From Penicillus capitatus (Eukaryota; Chlorophyta), in contig OZ287695.1 of the NCBI GenBank assembly GCA_965649825.1, forward strand, positions 1,426,001 to 1,490,000: a DNA stretch of 64,000 nucleotides, given 5' to 3'. The translations under genes and the position numbers were made by a program. The notes below the pieces were generated by a model. That model saw nothing but the letters and a program-made list of their open reading frames with translations, was not told the DNA's origin and searched no databases. Each line of letters begins with the position of its first letter. Positions within the stretch are counted from its first letter, which is position 1. Shown here one piece after another: positions 1 through 11,131 of this stretch.

Positions 1-197
1 GCCGCTTGTTTTTGCTTCTCCTGTTCCTTACGTCTAGCCTGGGCCTTTGTCAAGGTACCCTCGCCAGCTTCTCTCCAGTACTGGTCTTCTTGTTCTTTGC
101 TCTGCCGCTCCTTCTCTTCATTTCTATTGGCTGCTCTGCGATCCCGTGCTGCCGTTTTCTTATCATGTTCGCCAAAATCCTTCTTCTTCTTCACCAT
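1..197 (-). CDS. CCDC124: CCDC124/Lso2-like ribosome-associated protein (N-terminal part)
   Basis: The first 65 codons are read on the minus strand from an ATG at 195-197; the rest lies off the window. The peptide begins MVKKKKDFGEHDKKTAARDR and continues as a charged helix rich in Lys, Arg, Glu and Gln, with a YW pair followed by an acidic stretch near residue 41. Coiled-coil domain proteins of the CCDC124/Lso2 family share this lysine-rich start, an ARxRR-like stretch and a Tyr-Trp pair. That family binds inactive 80S ribosomes and helps them restart translation. The gene is head-to-head with the ftsZ gene: the two start codons are about 110 bases apart, so they probably share a promoter region. 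The assignment rests on the N terminus only, so it is probable rather than certain. Confidence 0.7.
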   Translation of the reverse strand, partial: MVKKKKDFGEHDKKTAARDRRAANRNEEKERQSKEQEDQYWREAGEGTLTKAQARRKEQEKQKQA

Positions 198-306
198 GTC
201 GTCGGACAACTGGCAGAAGTCGTTTTCGTACAAACACACGCACGACGAGACGAGACGACGGGACACGTCCTGATCCAGCGGTGTTGATTGTGCATCTGCT
301 TATCAA

Positions 307-1938
307 ATGACTTTCGTGGGCTCTGCGAAATGGACACAACGTCGAGATGGAGCGACGAAGGGCATCTATTTGGGACGCAATCAACGAACGATGCGAACTT
401 CGACGTCGACGACGCGACGCAGAGGCGTTTGCGTTCAATGCTGTTTTGAACACAGCGGTGTTCGGCCTGGCGTCGCGCGATTGAAGGTGATCGGCGTTGG
501 AGGCGGAGGCGGTAACGCCGTCAATCGAATGATCTCGAGCGGACTGCAGGTGTGAATGTCGACGGATCTCAATCACGACAGCCCTGCCATTCAGAATGTC
601 GACTTCTGGGTCGTCAACACAGATTCGCAAGCGATTAAACATTCCCTGGCGGCGCAAAAACTCCAAATTGGGGCAGAGCTGACCAGGGGACTGGGTAGAA
701 CATCGACATCCTGTGTTGCTTCAATGATGGGCGCTTGTGTCAGGAACGGGTGGAAATCCGCTTATCGGTGAAGAGGCGGGACAGGAGTCGCACGAAGAAC
801 TGAAAGACATTCTCGCAGATGCGGATATGGTGCGCATACATGTCTGGCTTCATCCGTATTGGAGCGTGTCGTATACATAGGTGTTCATAACGGCAGGTAT
901 GGGTGGCGGAACGGGTACGGGCGCTGCACCTGTTCTGGCACGGCTCTCTAAAGATATGGGAATCTTGACGGTGGGCGTCGTCACTCTGCCGTTCTCCTTT
1001 GAAGGAAAGAAACGCGCGGTGCAAGCGCATGATGGTGTGGAGACGCTGAGAAAGAACGTCGATACTCTGATCGTCATTCCGAACGATCGGTCTGTCTTTT
1101 CATCACACACCACACAACCTGCAATTGACTGGGTAGGTTGTTCACTGTCGCCAAAGAAGGCACTGCACTGCAAGATGCTTTTCTCATGGCAGACGATGTC
1201 TTACGTCAAGTACATCGAAGCATTCTTGCTGTCGCATAGAGTGACTGTACTGGCACAGGGCGTGCAAGGGATCTCGGATATCATCACCATTCCGGGATTA
1301 GTGAATGTGGATTTTGCAGACGTCTATTCTGTTATGAATAATTCTGGATCGGCGATGCTGGGCGTGGGTGCATCGACTGGCAAGAACAGAGCCAGAGAGG
1401 CAGCTATCGTATGACGATCATGTGTGACCATCCCATCCTCACTCTTTTCTCTTCTAGGCTGCCACCACAGCACCTCTCATCGAGAGTTCCATCGAACAAG
1501 CGACCGGCATTGTTTATAACATCACGGGTGGAAGAGTGAGGACCTGAATGAGGTGACGGTTATCTCTGGAATTGCTGATTTTAGGATATGACACTCAATG
1601 AGGTGAATGAAGTTTCGCTGGTCGTGAAGGAATTGGCAGATCCATCAGCGATTGTGATCTTCGGCGCTGTCGTTGACGAATTGTTGGACGGCGAGATCAA
1701 CGTGACGATCATCGCTACCGGATTCCTTCAAAGCTACGACGATTCCATCGGTCGCGAAAAGGTGAGCCGTTTTCGCGATCGCTCTTCGAAAGACGTCATG
1801 CGAGCGGTCTAACCTGCCTGCCAGGACGCATATGATTCCGTCCTGCGGGAACCAAAGCAGACGCAAAAACGTCCAACACTTCCTCAACTGACCCCTACTC
1901 GAAAACAAACGCCGTACATGGGGCGAAGTCTTTTGTGA
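307..1938 (+). CDS. ftsZ: Plastid-type cell division GTPase FtsZ
   Basis: FtsZ is a tubulin-like GTPase that forms the division ring on the inner face of the plastid. Nine exons (307-549, 595-694, 744-829, 881-1089, 1137-1209, 1259-1408, 1458-1535, 1585-1761, 1825-1938), with introns of 45-63 nt, give 409 aa. Visible motifs are [14 protein letters not shown] (start of the nucleotide fold), VNTDSQA, LTRGLGTGGNP, the tubulin signature [21 protein letters not shown] and IPNDR. The VNRMI and LTRGLGTGGNP versions are typical of cyanobacterial and plastid FtsZ, not of alphaproteobacterial or mitochondrial FtsZ. About 55 residues rich in Arg, Thr and Ser precede the core and may be a targeting sequence; no hydrophobic signal peptide is obvious, so the start at 307 is uncertain. 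The C-terminal tail is short and basic. The introns rule out bacterial contamination or a plastid-genome origin. Confidence 0.93.
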
Positions 1939-2077
1939 GAATGTTTTTGTGTGGTCGGTTATGGATGTTGATACAATGAGTGATTGGTCTGACACGACAG
2001 TGGCAGGAAAATACGCTTTTAGTCCCAGAATTTCGATTTTGAACGAAAACTGAGTCGATCGAGAATGTGCGACGGTA

Positions 2078-3952
2078 TCAAGGATTGGAAAAGTAGGACA
2101 GAACGTCACTGAGGGCGTGAATGCGTCGATCGAAGAGGTCAGCAACGGTGACCGGCAGTTCTGGAATCTTGATACCGAGAGATCGCGCCAGATCGAACTG
2201 CCGATGGAACGCACGCTTGTATACGTTCCACATCGTGATCGCTATCCAAAACAAAATCATAAACAATGAGAATGGGGGCAACATGGATCACCTGCTGTCG
2301 AGCCGCCGTTCGCCAACGTATTGGCGGCATTGACGTATGATTCTGAATCGGTGATGTTATCTCGCACGAGGCGTTCGATTGATCCAAAGACGACATTCGA
2401 GAGATCAAGGTAGTTATGGACGGCCGTCTGTGCTGAGTTCGCCGTCAGATTTGACTGTGCCGTTCAAAAAAGCTGCATGTATGTACTTAAGATATATGCT
2501 GTCCTACCAAGTCGTTCAGGTACATTTCGACGCCCGGAATATCGATGTCTGGCAACTGATGGACTTTGGCAAAATGTATGATGTGCTGATTTCTCTCCTG
2601 TAGCCTGTCGTTAAGAAATCGCTCCAATCTGCCAAACACAACAATGTATGCGTTGCATATCAAAGGAGCGCTGCGTCGTTCTTACGCTGTCGCCTCATCG
2701 TCGAGGTGTTTGCTCAGATCGTTTCTCCATTTCTGAACTCGATCGATCCGCGAAACGATCGACGAGGTGCTGAGTCGATCGAGCCATCGTCGCAAGGCGC
2801 TCTTGATTTCGTCGCTGCTAGGCCGATCATCGTTATTCGCTCTGCTAATCTGATCGTCCAACCGTCGAATGTCATCAGCGACGGGACGGTTTGCGATCTC
2901 ATCGGAGTCATCGTCGTTTTCCGCCAAGCCTCGAGAGTCGAAGACGTTTGTCGGTAGACTGATGAGATCAGAGACGGTGCTGAAAATCGTCTCCAAGTCT
3001 CCGAGAACAGGAGACACAATTGCGTCAATGCCCAACGCCTATGCACCATCTCGTGCTGTGCCGCGTCGACACGTTGGCTTACGAGGGGTCCAAAAAGCTT
3101 CTTGTAACTGAGAACGCGTTCTTCGATATGCCTCAGCATAGTAAGGCGCGCATTGACTCCTGCGTCCATATACAAGTGATAGATCAGTGCCCGGAACAGG
3201 AGATTCTTCAAGGCTGCCGTCTTCGGGTCGCTTTCTACAAACCATGAGCGCGATGTCACCTTTAAGAGTGATACGTGTGATCACCTGCCAGAGCTTCGAC
3301 GCTGTCGATGGCCCCTCGGGAGATACCTTCCTTCGTTTTATTGGCGGAATCGAGGAGATCGCCCGCCGTCGTTTTGAGACCCAGTGCACTCGCGAGAGCA
3401 TCGAGTTTTAACTGAAGTTTGGAAGAGACGATATCGCCACCGGCTGTGAGAGCCGTTTCTGTTCTGGTTTGAAAACGGCCTTTCTTGTTTTTGGCGACCG
3501 CAAGGGGATCGAATCTAAATGGATCGGCTTCGAGTAGGGATACGAACAGGTGATCGAGTTTGCCCTTGACTAAGGCAGTCAGCAATCCATTGCCAACCAG
3601 AGCTAGCCTTTCGCCACCGATATAATGCCCTTTCGAAATCGGAGTGCCCAGCAGTAGACCAGCCGACGCATACTTGCCACCCAGCTTGTCCGCGCCGACA
3701 AAGTAACCTGCGACGATCAGATTGGCCGAACGAAGGCAGAAAGGAATGAACGACTTGCGAAATTGCGGTTCCGCTCTGGAGACAAACCGCCGTTCGGCAA
3801 CTACAGACAAGAGAGTTCGCTCATAACAGGAGTGCATAAGCTGAAACAAAGACACATACTTGTGAGACGTCGTCGGCGTCCACAGAGAAGACACCGAGAG
3901 ATAGAAGCATGGTTAACAGGTAGCCCAATGACCACATCCTTTGGCGATCCAT
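2078..3952 (-). CDS. Secreted or lumenal protein of unknown family, about 526 aa
   Basis: I do not recognise the family. Seven exons (3860-3952, 3285-3819, 3083-3234, 2686-3038, 2508-2628, 2292-2454, 2078-2241) join in frame through introns of 40-57 nt, giving about 526 residues. The start at 3950-3952 gives a good signal peptide: a short charged N terminus, then WSLGYLLTMLLSLGVFSVDA, with likely cleavage near residue 26. The mature part has a Gly-rich stretch (VGADKLGGKYASAGLLLG), then mostly helical segments. An acidic Asp/Glu-rich linker lies around residue 280 and amphipathic helices follow to the end. No second membrane span or Cys pattern is clear. The frame is kept only if all six introns are removed, which supports a real gene. 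Intron 1 (40 nt, 3820-3859) is the least certain boundary. The gene is tail-to-tail with ftsZ. Confidence 0.7.
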
Positions 3953-4254
3953 CTCAAATGTGTGAGAAATGACAGACCAACGGACAAAGGCAATGACACG
4001 TAGAGGAGACAGAAAACACGACCAGCGCTTCGCAATTCCTCGACCGAGATCTCACAAACATTGTCGAGACAGGTGGCGTCCAAGAAACGCCGGTTCGCAT
4101 ACGCACGCATCAGATACGCATTGCTTGCTTTTGCTGATCATACAAGACGCCCGCAACTTTACATAGCAAGAAATCCCGCCCGTAATCGAAATCTGTACAG
4201 GCAGCGTCGTATTGGTAAGCCACAGCCGATATATAGTACAATTTTGTGCCTCTC
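3953..4254. other. Intergenic stretch, about 300 bases
   Basis: This lies between the start of the secreted-protein gene and the stop codon of the RING gene, both on the minus strand. Short open frames exist on both strands, but none joins to a neighbouring exon or resembles a known family. I see no RNA gene. It should contain the promoter of the secreted-protein gene and the 3' end of the RING gene. Confidence 0.5.
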
Positions 4255-5200
4255 TCATGCGAGGCGATGCACATCTTCTTGTTTCTTCTTTTCACGACGA
4301 AGTGCTTTCTTTCCTTTCGTGTTCGTCTTTTTTCCATCAGACTTCTTCGTCGCCGCCACCACATGCGCATCAACATTTGCTGATTTCAGTTCCCCGACTG
4401 GCTGAGTGGATTGTGCAAAGACGCGACCCGAACGAATGTATCCATTCTTTCCGAACTTGCGATTCGCAAGAACGATTCTGGCCGAGCCTGAAACACAAGG
4501 TCCGACAGCGACAGCAGCTTCGCACGCACATACCTGCAGCGTTAGAAAAATAGTAGTCTTCCGTGTCGTCGATCTCGTTTGAATAGTAATCATCTTCATC
4601 GTCGTCCTCCCACGGTTCTTCATCCGAAGCGTCGTTGTACAAAGGAACGATCTTTTTCGCACCCTGAGCACGTGTCCGTCACATCAATGGCAGATCGTGA
4701 GGATGGGATGGATGGACGTACTCGAGTGCGACGCAAATACCATTTTGTTCTTTTTAGGAGACAAATGCTTTCCTCTGCTTTCGAATCACGAATACTTCCA
4801 TCGAGATGACGCCACGTCAGCAATGTTTCGAAGCGCCTCATGCAGATAGGACACAGAGCATGATCCTTCTCTTCAGCCCAGCGTACGATGCAGTACACTA
4901 AACAGCACAGAATGGCTTCGCGAGATCGATGAACAGCTCCTTGACCAACCGCAGTAGCTATGGTGGCAGCCAGGGACAACGGCAGCGTCTTTCAACGGGA
5001 CAGTTTTCAAACAGATAGGACATGCGTCGTCGGAATCGGCGATGTCCTAAAGACGACGTCGAGTGTCGTATGCGACGGAAACGTGTTGAGGTGTCCACCA
5101 TGGAATTTCGTCGTTTCGTCGTTCTGCCAACTGTTTGGTGTCTTTGTCTGTTTCTGCCGGCGTCCTGAACGGACACACCACATTTCTCCCCTCCATTCAT
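4255..5200 (-). CDS. RING-type E3 ubiquitin ligase, 245 aa
   Basis: Five exons (5099-5200, 4950-5046, 4722-4897, 4534-4663, 4255-4487), with introns of 46-58 nt, give 245 residues. After about 40 polar residues there is a C3HC4 RING. It begins CPICLKTVPL, continues CHHSYC across an intron junction into VYCIVRW, and closes with HALCPICMRRF. The eight metal ligands are present in order. A conserved-looking RHLDGS block follows, as in some plant RING proteins. Next come an acidic patch (EDDDEDDYYSNE) and a Lys-rich C terminus. RING proteins of this kind bring a ubiquitin-charged E2 to a substrate; the substrate cannot be inferred here. The start was chosen as the first ATG of the open frame at 5198-5200. 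The next gene, eS17, starts 167 bases away in the opposite direction. Confidence 0.8.
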
Positions 5201-5366
5201 CGTGCAGCGTAGTCTTCCGTTTGGTGTGGCAGGACCGACGTGGCACAACGGCCGCAAAGATGCGGAGTCAATGAAGCATCGCCATCGCGATGTGCATTTA
5301 TACCATCATTCGCTGCGCCGTCAACCAACACGGACTGCACTCTGTTGATTACTGCCGCATCGACTT

Positions 5367-6079
5367 ATGGTCTGCCAGTGGCTGCTTCGGATCGCCGCAG
5401 GAGATGTGTGAGATGTGTATAGGGAAAGGTTCGAACGAAGACGATCAAACGCGCCGCGCGTGTTTTGGTCGAGAAGTACTATCAAAGACTGACAGTCGAT
5501 GTCAGCACAAACAAACGTTTGGTCGATGAAGTGGCGGAGATCCAGACGAAAAAACTGCGAAACAAAATCGCTGGATTCACCACAGTGCCTTTCATTTATG
5601 TTATTACCTTCAGTATAATCCTGCGGGTGTAGCATCTGATGAAGCGCATTCAAAAAGGACCAGTCAGAGGCATCTCGCTAAAACTACAGGTGTCTATCGA
5701 TATCTGCTATTTGAGCGATGACGATAGGTTGTTCGCTCACTTTGTAGGAAGAGGAACGCGAACGCAGAATGGATTTCATTCCTGAGCGTTCTGCCGTGGA
5801 TGTCACGCGAATCGAAGTCTGTTCGATCTGAATCGACGCTCGATCCACATTGCCTTTATGTATTGAAGGTGGATAAGGTGACACTGGAGATGCTGAATTC
5901 GATCGGGATGGGAAATCTGCCGGGCGTCGTGGAACAGGTGTGTGCCCGTGATAGCACGCTTCCCACAAAGTTGCGTCCTTCTGCTGCAGGAGGGGGTGAT
6001 GCACGGGGGTGGCGATCGTGGCGGCCGAGGCGGTGATCGCGGAGGACGGGGTGGTGGTGGAGGAGGATATAGAGACTGA
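5367..6079 (+). CDS. RPS17: 40S ribosomal protein S17 (eS17) with a Gly/Arg-rich tail
   Basis: Six exons (5367-5369, 5423-5584, 5633-5689, 5748-5816, 5869-5937, 5990-6079) encode 149 aa. The first coding exon is only the [23 protein letters not shown] follows after a 53-nt intron. Core blocks [48 protein letters not shown] and [13 protein letters not shown] are those of eS17, a small-subunit protein near the beak and mRNA path. The usual length is about 135 aa. The last exon adds a [16 protein letters not shown]-like tail ending in YRD, longer and more RGG-like than the usual C terminus. The ATG-only first exon, with an intron right after it, is common in ribosomal protein genes. Confidence 0.95.
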
Positions 6080-6185
6080 GCTGGATGCTTTGGATATTTT
6101 CTTGACTTTGGCTCTTGCAAGAGATATCGTTTGCAATCATGGCACCGACGGTAGAGGCGGTCATGGACGACACACCATGCGCGCT

Positions 6186-7130
6186 CTATCCTCCCATGAG
6201 CCGAGCAATTCCGATACCGGCTGCGACAAACGTACCCAGAATCGCCACGACGTATTTGATCTGCAAACAGGAGAAAGATGGCACTCAGACGACGGTTAGT
6301 TGCCTATTAACGGCAGACCGTCTCGTTTTTGGTCTGTTCGATGGCTGCCTTCAAGGCATTGATCTCCTAAACCATCAGCCTTTCATAAGAAAAGCCACCT
6401 GTGGTGAATACCCACTCTATCCATCTTCAGTTCCAAATCTACTGCCTTGTCTCGTAACGTCTGCAGTTCGTCTCTCATGCGCCTGCAATCATACTGCCAT
6501 CACGGCATCGTATCATGCGCTGTATGTACCCCTTCTCTAGATTCAGGTCCAGCCTCTGACTGGCAGTGAGCTTGTCTATATCGTGTCTACAGCCGATCAG
6601 ATCTCAGCGTGAATGGGAAGCCGGTTCCGTCTGCACTCTACTTGACATCCGTTCGCATCTTTTCTAGACTTCCTTGAAGGCGTTCTGTGTCCTTAGTCAC
6701 GGCACTGAGATGCATGTCCTGTGCCTTCTGCAATTCGCTCTTGAATGCCAGGATCCGTGCTTCTTGCTCCATAAGTGACTTGTCAAGGGAGTCTTTGAGA
6801 ACAAACTTCTCAGACATCTTCTCCCGGGTGGATTCCACGAGTTCTGTCATTTGAGATGTGAGCTGCTCCGATTGCTTTCGCGTAAATCCAATGCGCTCCA
6901 AATTCTTCATCTAACATGGCATCAACACCATGAACGGGATCTAGAGCCGCTACAGGATATGGTCCTTTTCTTGAGGGACCTACAAGGGAGAGGGTATCGA
7001 CAAATAGCGCTTTGATAGCAGGAGCCAATGTCTTTGAATCCGAAGACGCTGATCGCGTCATCATGCATACACTGTGGAATCGCACGGCGCGCAGTGGCCG
7101 AAGGTGCATCCCACTGCCGACAATGATCAT
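6186..7130 (-). CDS. Mitochondrial DUF1640 / CCDC90 (MCUR1-like) protein, 220 aa
   Basis: Six exons (6984-7130, 6642-6910, 6530-6586, 6416-6482, 6319-6366, 6186-6260) give 220 residues. The N terminus (MHLRPLRAVRFHSVCM and following) is basic and Ser/Arg-rich, like a mitochondrial presequence; either the ATG at 7128-7130 or the one at 7107-7109 could be the start. The block VDTLSLMKNLERIGFTRKQ matches the start of DUF1640, where a helix of the form (F/V)DT..+V+.LE..GFT..Q is diagnostic. A long coiled coil follows. A single C-terminal membrane span, YVVAILGTFVAAGIGIARL, ends in MGG. Animal relatives sit in the inner membrane and include MCUR1, a regulator of the calcium uniporter; more generally the family has assembly roles. 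It is tail-to-tail with eS17. The function in this organism is inferred from family only. Confidence 0.82.
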
Positions 7131-8199
7131 CGCTGTCTTCTAATCACATGGTTTCGATTGTGATGTGACAGCGGGTTCGATGGCTGTGCTAAGAGTTGAC
7201 CGTCCTCTGCACAAAACTTTCTGCGACGCGTGATGATAATCTCTGATAAGACACGACGTTGTATGACAGCGACAGGCATCATACACGGCGAGATAAGACA
7301 TTGCAAAGCATCGTCGTTATGTGTCGATCGGTTATGCATTCACTTTGCGGTGCAATGGTGTGTGTGCTTGTAAATCTAATCGACTGTTCTCTTGCAATTG
7401 ATCACAGTGCCTGGCTAGCATGATATCGGGAAATATGCAGCAGGGTGCTTTGATATTGATCTCATTTATACGTCCCCGGATCTATATTCTGTTTTCACTG
7501 CCAGCTATTCCCTTCTTCGGTGTCCCACGAGACATAAAACTTGTCATTCAAGGCCGATGACTTTATATACACGCATGGGCGTAGCCGACATCCCATCGCT
7601 CGATTTGGCATCGCGCAGGTCCAGACCAAATAGGAATGGAAAGTAACATTTGTTGAACTGAGCGTTATACATGGTTGCTATGAATGAACATAATGTACGA
7701 CGCGTTCCTTTATCGATTCTGCAAGATAAATCTGATACTTTGAAAGAATTTCTGACTCCTTCTATTTGTCAAAACATTTCCAGGTAACTGACCAGGAAAC
7801 AGAATTGGAGATGAATCTTGCGCCGTCTCAACAGTGCCACTCCAAGATCAAAAACGCCGACAGTTATCGCATACAGATTCTACCTAGAGTCCGATCCATC
7901 CATCACTTCATGTTCCCAACCCCCATCACATCGATCCTTCACTCCACAGATCACTGTACTTAATATCCATTCCATTCTTCCTCATACGTTCTGTCTACAG
8001 ATAAGGGATGATCATCTCCGAGCTAAGGGCTGGAAATTGCATCTCTCCGTCTGACATGACTTCACATATCCCTGACCTAGATGGATGTGTGCTGCCACAC
8101 TCAACGATCGTGATGGCACTTAATGGTCTCCGATACGGATCATCTTGACATTTCCGTATTGGCATTTTGTCGAAGATCAGTTCGAAGCGCGACGGGATC
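7131..8199. other. About 1.07 kb with no confident gene
   Basis: This lies between the start codons of the DUF1640 gene (minus) and the CBS gene (plus). I found one possible three-exon frame on the minus strand (listed separately) and a few other coding-like patches, but no recognised family, RNA gene or repeat. Both flanking promoters must be in this stretch. Confidence 0.5.
7544..7975 (-). CDS. Possible small hypothetical protein, 108 aa
   Basis: This is a weak call. Three segments (7884-7975, 7739-7839, 7544-7677) join in frame through introns of 44 and 61 nt with typical GT and AG ends, giving about 108 residues that start MEWILSTVICGVK. The middle reads ILFPGQLPGNVLTNRR and the last exon NAQFNKCYFPFLFGLDLRDA, which look more like protein than chance. 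I do not recognise a family. No signal peptide or membrane span is certain. It could equally be part of a longer minus-strand gene that reaches towards 8200, or a decayed gene. Confidence 0.28.
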
Positions 8200-9013
8200 A
8201 TGGTGTTCGCTTTAGGAAATCGTTCTTACTTGCTGCGACGTACATTCGTCCCCCGTTGCCGAGTGCACCATCGCCCACGACACCTCTTCGCCACACACAA
8301 ACCCGTCGTCGCTCTCTTCTCTGTCGTCGTCCCCCGACGACGCCACTTCGCTCTCGGCGTTCTCCGCGCCGCGGAACAAGATGCAGAAGGAAGCTTTTCG
8401 GGCGAGTGGCCAATGAACTGGAGTCTCGCTAGTTACGAAGTGCGCACCGTCGCGTCAAAGCTCTCATCCATGACTTCGGTCTAGGATCTCTCCGACTACT
8501 ACGGCGGCAAATTGCTAAAGGAAGAAGTACGCCACGACGTTCTCACCCCACGTGGACATCTTTTCGCCGCCCATAGGGAATGGGAGGTTATCATTTGAGT
8601 GACATCATGTCAAAGGATGTGATTCTGACGTCTCCCACAACAACGCGTCAGGAGCTGATCACGCTCTTTGAAGAACATACGGGATTGCCTGTCGTGGATC
8701 GCGAGGGACGTCTGATGGGTGTGGTGTCTAGAAGCGATCTGAAGAGAGAAGGAGTGAGAGTGTGGATGTCCTGAATGGGCTAAAATGTGTGATGTCTGTT
8801 TAGGACGTCGTCAAAGAATTGATGTCGACGCCTCCCATCGCAGCAAAGCCGACAGCCCGTGTGGCCGATGCAGCATGTCTGATGCTGAAGCACAAAGTTC
8901 ACAGAATTCCAATCGTGGGCCCAGATGCCAAAGTTCTGGGATTTGTCACAAGAACTGATATTTTTGAAGCTCTCGAGGCCGAGACGGAAATCTCCGAAGG
9001 CCTTCCAAAATGA
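8200..9013 (+). CDS. Two-CBS-domain protein, probably organelle-targeted, 222 aa
   Basis: Four exons (8200-8439, 8485-8526, 8577-8753, 8804-9013) give 222 residues. The first 70 or so are rich in Arg, Val, His and Pro with few acidic residues (MVFALGNRSYLLRRTFVPRC at the start), as in a plastid or mitochondrial targeting sequence. The mature part has two CBS motifs. The first runs DIMSKDVILTSPTTTRQEL to LPVVDREGRLMGVVSRSDL; the second runs LMSTPPIAAKPTARVADA to HRIPIVGPDAKVLGFVTRTD. Such pairs bind adenosine nucleotides and regulate other enzymes; stand-alone plastid forms (CBSX) in plants control thioredoxins. The parallel to CBSX is inference. The ATG at 8200-8202 is the first in the frame. 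Confidence 0.85.
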
Positions 9014-9365
9014 GCAGTCCCTTCTCTGATTGTGAGAGCGGTTATACTGTGCATGCTATGGATGCTGCGATTTTGACGGTCTCTTTGAAATGACGGCGGT
9101 ATTAGAAGGTCACTCTTTTGCTCTCACTTTCAGCAGAACAGCAATGGCAGATCAGATTTGGCATTTTAACAAATCCAACTAACGATCGATCGATGGACAA
9201 TGTCTACGTTTGGTGAAAGAAGGCTCTTTAGCGTCGTCCCGTCTCCTCCGCGTCGGAAACCGTTCCATGACTCATGCGCAGGTAAAGGTCACATCTTTCA
9301 AAGCATGTCGCCATTCTTCACTATACGATTCACTATAAATTGCTTTTTGCGTTTGCCCCGTAACA
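9014..9365. other. Intergenic region upstream of the AMSH gene
   Basis: This stretch of 352 bases separates the CBS stop from the AMSH start. I see no coding frame that joins either gene. A TATAAA hexamer lies at 9334-9339, 27 bases before the AMSH ATG, too close to be a normal TATA box unless the 5' leader is extremely short. Nothing else is evident. Confidence 0.5.
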
Positions 9366-11097
9366 ATGCCGTCAAGTGCCGGAAAGACCGTTTTGGCCAA
9401 ATTGAACGAACAGGTTAAAGAAGTGGAGCCCGTTGGCTCCATTTCCTTCGACAGATACCTTCTCTCTGGACAACTGCTCCTAAATCAGGTCCTACTCACT
9501 TTTTACGTGACAGTGACCTTATCGAGTCCTTGCCAGGCTAACATGTATCGCCGAGCAGGAGATGTGTCTTCTGTCTATATCTTTCTGTTTCGTTTTGCAA
9601 AGTAAACACCTTATGTCCGGCGCTGATGTGTGACAGTCTGCACGGATAGTTTGCTGATGTACACTCTCCCACGACATCCTTCCTACGTAGACACGGCACC
9701 AAAGTATGTCTACTACAAAAAGGTAACCTGCACGATTATGGTATTGCTGGAACGAGGAGTGAGAAGATGGACGTGTCTGCTGACAGAAATTGGGCACTGA
9801 GTGTATTCCGGAGTTGGAAAGGATCAAAAGAAAGATCTTGGCGATGAAGACGGACATCGCTCTCGCTTATGACAACGTATCGATGAAGCCGAAACAGACA
9901 GGACTGTCAACAGCAGCGCCTCAATTGAATTGGCAAGCAGCTGGAGCTCCCACACGGGATCCACTACCTCCACGACCGACAGACACATTGCCCGTCGAAT
10001 TGACCACACAGATGACGCCACCGTCGTGCGCTGTCTCCGTTGTTTGGGAAAGACGGAGTGTGTGTTGTTAGACCTTCGATGCCAGAGGGACCGCCTATCT
10101 TTTCAACTAAGTACACGGCATCGGCGGCGGCGGCTCGTGAGAGACACAGTCTGTTTGGAAGTGTGACTTCGAGTGTCACACCGACGGCAACGCCATCTGT
10201 CCAACCGACCAAACTCTACCCGCCTTCCATCGATCCTCTGCCTCCAAATCTTATGGACATGCCACTCATTGAGGATATACCGAAAGAAATCCCCCTTGGT
10301 CCGCAGGAAGTGGAGGTGGAGTGATCGATTTTGTCCGTCGTGTGTCTATCGGCTTCCAACATTGTAGGTGCAACGTGTGAAGCCGTCTATTCGCAAGCCT
10401 GGTGCCCCTCTGGAGACATGCAGTTGTACGCCTCCTCCTCTCTCAGATTCTGCCATCGATCAACTCGCAACACCTGCTCAGGAAGTTCGGAAAACAGGGT
10501 TCCGTAACGTGCACGTTTCGATCGAAATGATGGAGGCTTTTCTGCGCGTGGCGAAGAGAAACACAATGAACGAAATCGAAACGTGTGCCATCTTAGCAGG
10601 TCTCTCTCCATCTTACCCACCCAAGACATGCATTCATACCTTTGCTTGCCTTAGGCGAAGTGAGAGCCGATTTGAACGTGCTCGAGGTGAACCATCTCTT
10701 GATCCCTCAGCAGAAGGGCACGAGAGATCAGGTTGAAATGATCAACGAGGAGATGCTGTTGGGAGAGGTTCTCAGTAATGGTCTCATGGTGTTGGGATGG
10801 ATTCACACACATCCCGTCTTTGAATGCTTTCTCTCCTCCATCGACGTCCACACGACTCTTCCTTATCAGCTCTTGCTGGAAGAAGCCATCGCCATAGTCA
10901 TGGCACCGACAGATCGAAAGAGAAAGTGTGGCGTGTTTCGCCTGACCACTCCTGGAGGAATGGAACTCATTCGGGATTGTCCGAAGAGGGGATTTCATCA
11001 ACATGGACGCACCCGTACTGGACAACCGATCTACGAAATCGTATCCCATGTCTTTTACGATCCGAAACTCAAGGTCACTGTCAAGGATTTGAGATAA
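9366..11097 (+). CDS. AMSH: AMSH-type JAMM deubiquitinase, 471 aa
   Basis: AMSH is an endosomal zinc protease that cuts Lys63-linked ubiquitin chains from ESCRT cargo. Seven exons (9366-9488, 9537-9601, 9650-9722, 9787-10022, 10072-10315, 10368-10599, 10655-11097) give 471 aa. Residues 1-115 form a USP8-dimerisation/MIT-like helical region (YRRAGDVSSVYIFLFRFA). Residues 150-280 are Pro-rich linker. The JAMM domain starts near RNVHVSIEMMEAFLRVAKRN. It has the catalytic Glu in NEIETCAILAG and the zinc motif GWIHTHPVFECFLSSIDVHT (HxHP followed by S-x2-D), with all metal ligands present. The C terminus (GFHQHGRTRTGQPIYE) resembles the part that shapes Lys63 specificity. ETCA replaces the common ETCG. 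The genes on both sides are unrelated, so context adds nothing. Confidence 0.93.
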
Positions 11098-11131
11098 GGA
11101 CATCTGTTTACAACGTCCCATGTAATACCCT

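Noticed and set aside
307-1938. ftsZ as bacterial contamination or plastid-genome DNA
   Set aside because: It has eight short introns in the same style as its neighbours and sits between nuclear genes.
1645-2214. 189-codon minus-strand open frame
   Set aside because: It overlaps ftsZ exons and conflicts with the spliced frame of the secreted-protein gene, which is supported by six in-frame junctions.
3841-3859. 19-nt intron in the secreted-protein gene
   Set aside because: A TTTCAG acceptor would allow it and keep frame, but no other intron here is so short. The 40-nt alternative also keeps frame and preserves the signal peptide exon.
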